Assembly: GCA_963931925.1 (NCBI GenBank)
Contig: OZ007575.1
Span: 41,138,925-41,202,924 of the forward strand
DNA from: Onchidella celtica
Lineage: Eukaryota > Mollusca > Gastropoda > Systellommatophora > Onchidiidae
DNA length: 64,000 nt
Direction: 5' to 3'
Part shown: one piece after another, positions 1 to 7,945 of the stretch
How positions within the stretch are numbered: position 1 is the stretch's first letter
Layout: every line of letters begins with the position of its first letter
The notes under the pieces: generated by a model
The model's database searches: none
What the model was told of the DNA's origin: nothing
The model's input: the letters and a program-made list of their open reading frames with translations, nothing else
Translations under genes and position numbers: made by a program

Positions 1-666
1 CAGTGTATTGACAGAGTGAAGGAGATCGTAAACAGCGATGCCGAACAGATGTGGGACGACTATGAACGGAAACATAACGTCCAACTAGGGCAGTTAATCC
101 CGTCCACGTATGGAGCATTTCTTTTTGACAAGGTGCAGGGTGGTAAACACTGCGAGCAACTGTTAAGATCAGCATGTTCTGCTCATGAAACTTGTGTTTG
201 CACTGACGAAGAAATTCAATACATAAGGGATAACTTTGATGCCTGTGTTGAACAGTATGGGTTTCAATTTATATTGGACCAATACAGAGGGTACCGTACC
301 GATGTGTTGGCGACAAACGAACTCGTACCTAATTTTTCCGCGAGACTGTGGGATATGGAAGAACAGGATAAAACTGACAGTGAATACCTTGAAAAGAACT
401 TTTATAATTCTTCGTATCCATTTACCATCATTGTGTCCCATCCTCATGGGCTTGCCAAAAAAATCAGCCTTGGTGATGTAACAGAAAGGAATGTTAGTAC
501 TACGTATGACTTGGCTAGCTATAAGTACACAAACACCACCTGTCCAGGCTCCAGTGGAGCACCTGTCTTTATCGTGGGGAAAGTAGGCGTGGTAGCCTCG
601 TCTCATCCACACAGTAGGATGTTACAAGTTCAGATAAATCAAAGCGGAGTTTCCTTTGAAACTTGA
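1..666 (+). CDS. Trypsin-like serine peptidase domain protein, 3'-terminal exon (5' partial)
   Basis: The frame is open from the first base of the window to a TGA at 664-666, so the gene starts upstream. A GTG at position 16 is only an internal codon. About 221 codons are visible. Near the C-terminus is CPGSSGAPVF, which matches the GxSGxP nucleophile motif of chymotrypsin-fold peptidases, with the active serine in GSSGAP. A preceding HPHGLAKKISLGD segment followed by YKYTNTTCPGSSG resembles the non-secreted trypsin-like domains (peptidase S1/FAM111-like) that are expanded in molluscs and other invertebrates. The catalytic His and Asp are not recognisable here; they may lie upstream. The last ~30 residues follow the nucleophile strand, as expected for the end of such a domain. 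There is no signal peptide in view. Peptidase fold is a family-based inference from the serine motif and its context; substrate unknown. Confidence 0.72.
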   Translation, partial: QCIDRVKEIVNSDAEQMWDDYERKHNVQLGQLIPSTYGAFLFDKVQGGKHCEQLLRSACSAHETCVCTDEEIQYIRDNFDACVEQYGFQFILDQYRGYRTDVLATNELVPNFSARLWDMEEQDKTDSEYLEKNFYNSSYPFTIIVSHPHGLAKKISLGDVTERNVSTTYDLASYKYTNTTCPGSSGAPVFIVGKVGVVASSHPHSRMLQVQINQSGVSFET

Positions 667-1148
667 ATTATGCTCTGGTGCTATTAATGGTGTGTCTTGT
701 CACATATAATTTAGCTTTAATGTCTTGTTGAGGCCAATCGCGGATGGCAAACACAATCTTCGGTATTCTTTCTCTATTTGCTTTGATGTGTATTATGCTG
801 TTATATTACTCGTGGATGATTTAGAAATTTGATGAAACAAAAAACGATGACCGTCATTTAAAACAGATCTAAATTTCTTTACTCAGGCATTTGAGTACAG
901 ATGGTCAAAACTGAAAAATGCCGTATGTGTCATGTTACATGATGTAAGATGTCGAGTTTACTCACCAGTTCTGCCGATAGTGATAAGCTACTGGCCGTTA
1001 AAAAAAGGAATTTTCATTTATTAGTATTTTGGGGTCCTCAAGCGCACACAAATGAGTGTATTTAATCCAAATGTTCTTGGTGATAACCGTTAATTGTTCC
1101 TGTAAATATCAAGTATTCAAGCATTCACGATAGTATTTGATTACTGTG
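667..1148. other. 3' flank of the peptidase gene, no further gene seen
   Basis: AT-rich, non-repetitive sequence between the peptidase stop codon and the MULE target site. It presumably contains the 3' UTR. I found no canonical AATAAA in it and no open frame of note. Confidence 0.5.
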
Positions 1149-1156
1149 CTTCCCAG

Positions 1157-1292
1157 GGGAGCATTGCACTTGCGAACCTTATTTTTCAAAACATCACAGT
1201 TGCGAACCTATTCAATTTTGGGCAAATTTAAACATTACACTTGCAAACCTATAGTGGTTCAACAAAATGAAAGCATTGCATATGCGAACCTA
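1157..1292 (+). repeat. Left terminal/subterminal repeat array of the MULE
   Basis: Four copies of a ~20-bp motif (TTGCGAACCT core) at roughly 40-bp spacing; the outermost is the element end. The third copy has TTGCAAACCT and the fourth has ATATGCGAACC, so the copies have drifted. Arrays like this are typical transposase-binding sites. Confidence 0.75.
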
Positions 1293-1544
1293 ACGATTTG
1301 TAATCGAGTTGTACTCATAATGCATATGATAATGAAAACCAAACATACCATGGTTGATGATGATGGCTCTCCACTTCTTCAATCGTAATGCATTCCCCCT
1401 CTGTGTTTACAGCACAGGCTTGGGACTGTCTCATACTGGTATGAGGCCGCATTAGGAATGTTTGTGTTTAATTTTATTGTTTACAGTACTGGATAAAACT
1501 ATGCACACTATTTACATGGTAGACTCTTCTTGTTCCAGAGCTAT

Positions 1545-2579
1545 TTACAAGCCAGTGTTCGGCAATGACGCAAAGCATACTTTCTTCAGGAATTTGTCTT
1601 TTTCAAGAGCTACGTCCTTGTACTGGCTAATTGCTGCTGCAAGCCATACCTGCTTGTACTGGCTAATTGCTGCTGCAAGCCATACCTGCTTCTTTCTTTC
1701 GCGCAGTGGAATTGGGCGTCCCTCGCGCATCTTGAAATGGTTTTCAAATAGCACTTCTTGTAGGCGGTCGAACAGCTCAAAAACAGACGGATGAGTGGTG
1801 TAAAAAAGGCCTTTCAGCTTTCGGTGGAATGCTTCACACCCATTTGTTGTTCTCTTACTGGTGACATCAGTGCTGGCCCACAAAGTTGGTGGGAATGTAG
1901 AATTGCTGCAGATGTAGGTCTCCGTCAGGTATGTCAGGTACTTCTCCATCCTTTCGTCAATAGGGGCCTGGAACAAGATGTCAAATGCGAAGCTTTCATA
2001 AACGTCCAGGTAATCAAAAAAGGGCAGTCCAAAAGTGAGCTTCAGGAACTGGCCTATTTCTGAATCTTGAGATTTGCATTCACCAGACAGTCCCAACTCC
2101 TGGATCTTCCGCCACCAGTTCTGTTTAAGGTGGAATAGGCAGCCTTTCACCGTCATTCCTGAAAACGTCTCCGTTGCTGCCTTGTGGGTCGCTTTCTCAA
2201 AGTCAAGATGCAGGGTTTTGCCATCAAGGTTCTCTCCATTGACTTCTTGGTAGATGGTGTTGAGAAGATTGAACATGGTGCAATAGATCTCATTAGACTT
2301 CCCCGGAAGAAGGAAAAAAGCTACGGGCATGTAGTGTCCATGTGCGTAGGTAATGATTGTGTAGATCTGAAAGAAGAGTTTGGGACTGCTCTTGAATGTC
2401 CCATCGCCGAAGATGTCCTGGATGCCCTTCAGTACTTCCAATGCTCGTGGACTGTAGATGCAGGCTATCTGATTCTGTAGATCAGTCTTTACACATGTGT
2501 CGTGCTTGGTGGAAATTGACGACAGCGCTTCCAGAGCCTCCAGTCGTGTCACAGGCAGCTTCTTCTCCCCTGTCTCCAC
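1545..2579 (-). CDS. MULE-family transposase (catalytic part)
   Basis: Catalytic domain of a Mutator-like element transposase (MULE superfamily, RNase-H-like DDE fold). The likely triad is D59 in FGDGTF, D126 in LHLDFEKA and E249 in NGCEAFHRKLK. Between the last two lies the zinc-binding-like CLFHLKQNWW (C147, H150) found in this family. The frame has no usable ATG. It opens with GTG at 2577-2579 and stays open further upstream to about 2640, so the true N-terminus lies in the FLYWCH frame just upstream. Near the C-terminus a 12-residue block, KQVWLAAAISQY, is directly repeated through a 36-bp tandem duplication at about 1619-1690, an oddity likely special to this copy. The protein would cut and reinsert the surrounding element. 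Whether it is active depends on how it joins to the finger domain. Confidence 0.85.
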   Translation of the reverse strand: METGEKKLPVTRLEALEALSSISTKHDTCVKTDLQNQIACIYSPRALEVLKGIQDIFGDGTFKSSPKLFFQIYTIITYAHGHYMPVAFFLLPGKSNEIYCTMFNLLNTIYQEVNGENLDGKTLHLDFEKATHKAATETFSGMTVKGCLFHLKQNWWRKIQELGLSGECKSQDSEIGQFLKLTFGLPFFDYLDVYESFAFDILFQAPIDERMEKYLTYLTETYICSNSTFPPTLWASTDVTSKRTTNGCEAFHRKLKGLFYTTHPSVFELFDRLQEVLFENHFKMREGRPIPLRERKKQVWLAAAISQYKQVWLAAAISQYKDVALEKDKFLKKVCFASLPNTGL

Positions 2580-2613
2580 ATGGCCATGCGGGTGTTGCTC
2601 ATGTCCCTCTGTG

Positions 2614-2919
2614 TCAAGCAGTCTGCTGGTGTATGCTGAACCTCTCTGATGAAATTTTTCGGGGCCTCCCTGTCATATCATCTTCTGCTTTTCTCTTGCA
2701 AACATGTCTGAATTGCTTTGCTTGGGAAGAAGCGAGATCTACAGTCATCCCATGAAGGATATTGGTTGTTCCAAGTTCTGTTGTCACTCTCTCATTGCAA
2801 TTTTTTCTAGTGCAGCGCCATGTTCTTGAAGTTTTGTTCTCCTTCATTAGTCTGTACAGGTGTCCTTCCAGTTGAATAGCTGGCTTGCCTTTACTTGTCT
2901 CAACTATCTGTATATCCAC
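2614..2919 (-). CDS. FLYWCH-type zinc finger, N-terminal part of the MULE transposase
   Basis: A short frame starting at an ATG and reading GKPAIQLEGHLYRLMKEN then WRCTRKNCNERVTT, with two cysteines in RCTRKNC and histidines further on. This is the layout of a FLYWCH DNA-binding zinc finger (F/Y...W..C....C...H.H). In animal MULEs this finger sits directly before the DDE domain. Here the finger frame stops at 2614-2616 while the catalytic domain continues in another frame (offset 1). Either a frameshift has broken the transposase or a short unseen intron joins them. It should bind the subterminal repeats. Confidence 0.75.
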   Translation of the reverse strand: MDIQIVETSKGKPAIQLEGHLYRLMKENKTSRTWRCTRKNCNERVTTELGTTNILHGMTVDLASSQAKQFRHVCKRKAEDDMTGRPRKISSERFSIHQQTA

Positions 2920-3349
2920 CGTGTTGTTGAGTTGCAGTGTGACGTAGTTGTGAGTATGAGGGGGTATAGTGGTTTATTTAGCCTAGGATTTCCAGTTAGC
3001 ACCAGCACCAGTTGTATGTAGGAAAATCAGAATGTCAAAATTATTTTGCACAATGTATCCACGTGTGTAGCGATACACGAATTGTGTCTTTTGCCGGTGG
3101 GCTCTGCAGTCACGAATTGTGTTTACGCCTTTGGCTTGAGATTGTAAAGGCTTGTCGCCATTGTGCAAACTGTGTTGTCACATGCTATGACACATGTTTA
3201 CTGCCGTATGTTTAACTGATTGACTTGTTTGGCCAGTTTTGTGTTTTGTGCTTGAGTGACCGGGGAGGGGGGGGGGAGGGGGGAGAATATTCGTAATCGA
3301 ACAGTGCCCCCATATTCGAGCAAAATCCGATATATACCCCGATATCGGA

Positions 3350-3454
3350 TAGGTTCTCAAGTGTAATGTGGGGTGCCCTTTGAAGTTTTTAGGTTCGCAA
3401 GTGTAATGTTGCGGTGGCGTTTGCAGATTGTAGGTTCGCAAGTGTAATACACGC
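3350..3454 (-). repeat. Right terminal/subterminal repeat array of the MULE
   Basis: Three copies of the same motif in inverted orientation (AGGTTCGCAAGTGTAATG core), spaced about 40 bp apart. The outermost abuts the right 8-bp target duplication. Confidence 0.75.
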
Positions 3455-3462
3455 CTTCCCAG

Positions 3463-4199
3463 ATTTCCTGCAAATCAAACATTTTAAACGTTGTTGTTGT
3501 TGTTTTTTTTAATCAAAGTGGAATTCTTGTGTGTTCTTATTAAATCTCAGCTTTTCTCCCTTTCTTGGTTTGTTTCATTCCTGTTTTCTTCCTGATTTTG
3601 TAGTATTGTTTTTGAATAGTTCCAGGAAACAAATAAATTGTACCTATTTGCTTACTTTTGTTTTCAGTTTGTCTTGGTTGATTTGGTTTCATTTTAGGCA
3701 TTTCAGTTTCATGGATTTTCGAGCCGCAGCGCACGTATCTGTCCTTACGCTGTTGAAGTTACTGGGTACATTACAACATAATAATATTATAATGTACTAT
3801 TTAGAACATCAACCTCACAAAATAATGTTTTGTCAATTTACGTTCCGGCCCGGCGCGCAAGAGCCAGTTTTGTTCGGACGAATATTTGGTTGGTGATGTT
3901 GGGATATTGAGTTTCAGTAAAATTCGACTCGTTAGACGAGTCTCATTGAAACTGTGTGTCGTGACGTCACAATCCGACCATTTGGCCACCAAAATAGGCT
4001 ATTGTGCGCCTGGTCCTAACAAAGGCATAAACTAATATTAATTTCCATACCGGTTAGATGGTGACCAACCGACATGAGATTGTCACATTTATCGACCGCC
4101 CTGCGAGGAGTGTGAGGTGGCACGAATGAGCTATGACATCAAGCCTGTAAACTGTAAAAGATCCGTTCCTTCAATTGCCATTTATTTTTGCGTATTCTG
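3463..4199. other. Intergenic, no gene seen
   Basis: AT-rich sequence with short poly-T runs (3505-3512) and no credible coding exon or structured repeat. Confidence 0.4.
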
Positions 4200-4690
4200 A
4201 AATCGCCAAGAGTTAATAATAATAACAAATAATAGTTATATGGCGTTTCATCCCGTAATGCTGTCTCTGAGCGCTTCACAGTCATTCTACCACTCACTAC
4301 AATTCACAATTATACTAAAACTTGTGGCAGCGGTCAGAGGCAGATATGATTGGATTCTATCAATTGAAGAGGTGGGTTCTAAGATGTTTCTTGACAATGT
4401 TAACGTTTTGTAAATCTGTTAAGTACTGAGGCAGCGAATTCCAGGTCCTCAGGCGACGAAAAGGAACTGATAGTTCACCAAGTGATCCATGAGACCTTTA
4501 ATTCATTTATATCAGCCGAAGACCATAGTTGGCGTGACGGAACATATAAAGTTAGTAATTCAATAACGTAGGATGGTGGGATGTTAAATACACATATATG
4601 ATGACGTAATGTGGTCACTTCATACAAAATCCGCTCTTCAAATGGCAGCCAGTGCAAAGACTTTAGAAGAGGTGATATCCGCTTTTCTTT
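4200..4690. repeat. Dispersed repeat with TATATGGCG...GCGCTTCACAG signature
   Basis: Starts in an AATAATAATAA run, then reads TTATATGGCG and GAGCGCTTCACAG, continuing to about 4680. A second, shorter copy of the opening motif occurs at 20640-20740 (TATATAGCCCATATCC then ATGCGCTTTACAG). Sequences with this opening are dispersed in many invertebrate genomes. I cannot assign the family or find ends. Confidence 0.4.
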
Positions 4691-5086
4691 AAGACTGGTC
4701 TTACAACTTATTTGGAGAGTTTAATATCTTCTATTGAGCAAATTTACATGTCAGTACAGAATGTTAGAATTTGAGAACATTTTTCATCCCCTCTGCGACT
4801 GTTATTGACATGCAAACACACTTCTGCATAATTATGTAAAGGTCATTTAATGACATAAAAATATTGGCAATGGTAAGTATAATATTTACTGTTGGACTAT
4901 GCATGGCAGAACTTTATTGTCACAGCAAATTTACCTGGCAATTCCCGGAAAAGCTTCAGAGATGTGTAAATGTTTTCCAAGCAATTTTTCTCGGTCAAAA
5001 TGCGCATTAAGCTGTTGGTTTAAGCCCAAAACTGGTGAATGGACCGACATTTAACACTTACATGAACTACAGACATCATGTAGGGG

Positions 5087-5330
5087 CAAAAAATGCCCGG
5101 GCAAAAAAAAAATCAAATAAAATTCATCCATTCCCTCCCCCTCCCCCTCATCCCCCCCAACCCCACCCCCCACCCCCCAAAAAAAACCCTACGGGCGCTG
5201 CACTGTGGCGACGACCTGCCTGCTTCAGTGTTACTGGGTGCGATGACACAAAGGCAACTTTCGCAATTAGGATTAAAGTAGTATACAAATACAAATACAA
5301 ATGTAATTTTGCCGTCGACTCCTTTTATTC
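5087..5330 (+). mobile_element. SINE 3' portion (same family as 25021-25437)
   Basis: Aligns by eye with the 3' half of the full SINE at 25.0-25.4 kb. Shared blocks are GGGCAAAAAA...ATCAAAT, CATTCATCC-like with C-rich stretch, GGCGCTGCACTRTGGCGACGA, CCTGCTYCAGT and GACACAAAGGCAA. It ends in a short repeating tail ATACAAATACAAATAC. The tRNA-like head is missing, so the copy is 5' truncated. Confidence 0.6.
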
Positions 5331-7488
5331 CAGAAAAGAAGATTTGACTATGAGGAATTAATCATTCATGTGACTGATTACTGTTGTTGTTATTTTTTTT
5401 TTTAATAAGTAACAGCCCAATCTGATGATCACTTTCATTCATGACAAGTCAGGTGTTGTTTTTTTTCACTTATTTCTACAAATCTCGTCTTGTGAACAGG
5501 TCATCAAAACTGATATTTATTTCTGGATGAGGATTAGACAATCAGCATGATCGCACCTGCAAATTAGCTTGTTTGCTTTATTAATAGACTTGCTCGTGAT
5601 GCTCTATTTGACACATATTATCGCGCCATTGGTGTGCTAAGGTCAGTGAAACTGGATCTTGAACGAACAATGACAGGCCAAATAAAAAGAAAGAAACGGA
5701 TGAAAATCACACAATGATATGTTGACTTTTCTGTCAGAGGTTTTACAAACTTGGCGCTGAAATCTGTAGGTCACGAGTAACAAACCTTCGTGTTCTCCGT
5801 CATATTATATGGGCCATCATACCTTGACAGACATGCTGCGCTCGGAGAATTCAGGTTTAGGACTAGCAGGCGTTAGGTATAGTCATTTGTTAAACGTTGT
5901 ATGAATTTTTTTTATAAATTTGTCTTATTTGCTTTAGTCTATCTTGTTATATTTTTTTCCGGACGAAGGTAAACATATCGAAAGCTTGATTTGTCTTTTC
6001 ATTTCCTGGCGATATATTGTGTCATTTCTGTATTATTTCTTACTAGATGAGCTACCGGGCATTGCCCAGAATAAACAATCATGTGATTCCCCCCCCCCCC
6101 CCTCTAGTATAATAAAAGTAATAAACTACAGTCTTGCTTCAGAACTCATGCGCACCACAACATTACGCACCAAACTGAACCCTTGATACGGTTACTTTTT
6201 ATGACATGCACGTTACTATATAATTATTACGAAACAAACATACAAAAATACAGATGTTACATAGCAATAAACATTATTTTTTTAAAAAATACATGCTTGA
6301 AGTAAACAACTTTTAATTATAGCCATCATCTTCCTTTTCTCAATTGTCACCTTCCTGCCAAATTTAAGGCCTGAAGAGTGTATAGTTTGGTCAGTTAGTC
6401 ATGCCAAAGGTTGCAAGTTACTGAAATATATAATAGATGCGAGGCATTGCTACATACTTTTTCTTTTTGGCCACAGACTCCTTTCTGTGAATAGCCAGTG
6501 ACTTAATCATAATCAGCAGATTGCTGTTTAACCATCATCATGTGGTCCCTCGTATACCAGAAGGGCGTATTTCCAGTTTTTTTTTTTTTTTTTGTGTACA
6601 CGGCTCCGTTGTCCAAGTTGGGACTTGCAAAATCATGAGCATACGGGGCACTGGTTGTTTGCTGTTGTCGCGAGGATGGACTCGGCTCAGTGAAGACGTT
6701 CCCTAGCTGCCTTGGCCTAGGTGTGGTGTGCTTCTTCAAAAGTCCTTGAAACTTAACCATAAATTTAAAGAAAATAATGACGATTTCAAGGCCTAAGACA
6801 ATCAGCTTCAAAGAATATCATCTGTCTCTCGACTCAGTTTCCAATAAGCGCCTGAATCGAGGTTTACTTGGCTTTAGTTTGCTTCTGATGGGAACATCTT
6901 GTTCCAGGTAGATCTGTTGCTGCAAAATGGGCAATTCAACTTTCAAGGAAATAATCTTCTTGCCGACTCGCCGTTGTAAGTTCAGAAGTCTCAGGTAGCT
7001 TCCCTTTCTGGGTCACTGGGATTGGTTGTGCGGCTGATTCTCACAACGGGATCATGCATATACAATAATGATAAATAATATTTATTTTTGTCTGTCAGGG
7101 GCTCCAAGATAGTGTAACGATATCCCTCAGGTTTTTATCCTTACCTGATTCATGATGACCATGTGTACTGTCTTTGTGGGCTTTTGCATTCTGGTTAATC
7201 GGGCTGAGATTTTGCTTGATCTCACTGACTGGACCCAGAGGTAATAGAAGTGGCGTTGGTCTGGGCCAGGTGTATATTTACTTCTATTTTTCCAAACTGA
7301 TTACTGCATACATCACAATGGAACTTGCAGACTGCGTGTTTCTACCATTTAAAATGAAACAAATGTTCAAACCGCCAAGAACAATCCCTGTCATCTCCCA
7401 CATGTGATAGGCACCATAATTGTTTCTTTCGCTCAGTAGTTGTCGGTCTGAGGCATAGCCGAGAAAAAGAAAAGTCAATAAAAGAATC
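5331..7488. other. Intergenic or intronic; low complexity plus one weak coding-like stretch
   Basis: Contains poly-C (6089-6102) and poly-T (6578-6593) runs and otherwise AT-rich sequence. On the minus strand about 6820-6995 stays open for ~57 codons, with a charged, helical composition (SKLKPSKPRFRRLLETES). It could be an exon of the decayed SWIM gene upstream, but it lacks clean splice sites and has no recognisable domain. Confidence 0.3.
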
Positions 7489-7653
7489 CTATAAATTTAA
7501 ATTTCTCGTTATTCCAAGATCTGCGAGATCTGTGTCTCTGACCGGGTCATAATGTATCTCTCTCATCTGAGGATCTATTTTGCAAAGAGGTTGCTCTATC
7601 TCCAGCATTGCATCGATAGCCGGGTCATCTTAAACATGAGGTCTACGAAGTTT
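7489..7653 (-). other. Possible further exon of the SWIM-like gene
   Basis: Follows a good acceptor on the minus strand (TTTTTTCCAG, ending at 7654). The frame has a TAA eight codons in and then stays open for ~45 codons (DDPAIDAMLEIEQPL, then KIDPQMREIHYDP) to a TAG at 7489-7491. Composition is coding-like, but I cannot match it to a domain. It lies in the right place and orientation to be a decayed terminal exon of the gene at 7946-10781. Confidence 0.25.
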
Positions 7654-7945
7654 CTGGAAAAAACACAATGACATCTGTTAGGTACCCATGGAAGGAGATG
7701 GTAGACTTTCTACTAGCAGGGCTGAATTTATAGGGGAGGGGGAAGAAGTGGACAAAGGGAGCTGAAGGAGGAGAAGATTCATACAATGAAACTAGCCAAA
7801 TTCATTGTCTTTACCTTGCTTTTAATTTCTGTATGTTTGTTTCTTTGAACTTTTTTAGCGTGTTGCATCTGAACTGACAAAGCCACGTGCATGATATTAC
7901 ACTGCATCTGACATTTTTTTAAATCACTCCTACATGAGCCATTAC

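Larger units (their letters stand above)
1157..3454 (-). mobile_element. MULE-type DNA transposon with FLYWCH finger, 2298 bp, bounded by 8-bp target duplication
   Basis: The two ends are imperfect inverted repeats: 18 of the outer 22 bases match, ending in ATTRCACTTGCGAACC. They are flanked by identical 8-bp direct repeats CTTCCCAG (1149-1156 and 3455-3462), the size expected for Mutator-like elements. Inside each end a ~20-bp motif of the form ACATTACACTTGCGAACCTA recurs: four times on the left (about 1161, 1191, 1232, 1273) and three times inverted on the right (3350, 3390, 3431). The body carries a FLYWCH finger and a MULE DDE transposase on the minus strand. The perfect target duplication argues for a fairly young insertion, but the coding region is split between two frames, so this copy may be inactive unless an intron joins the parts. 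Confidence 0.85.

Noticed and set aside
2983-3441. Small frames between the transposase and the right end of the MULE
   Set aside because: They overlap the subterminal repeats and have no domain or codon bias.
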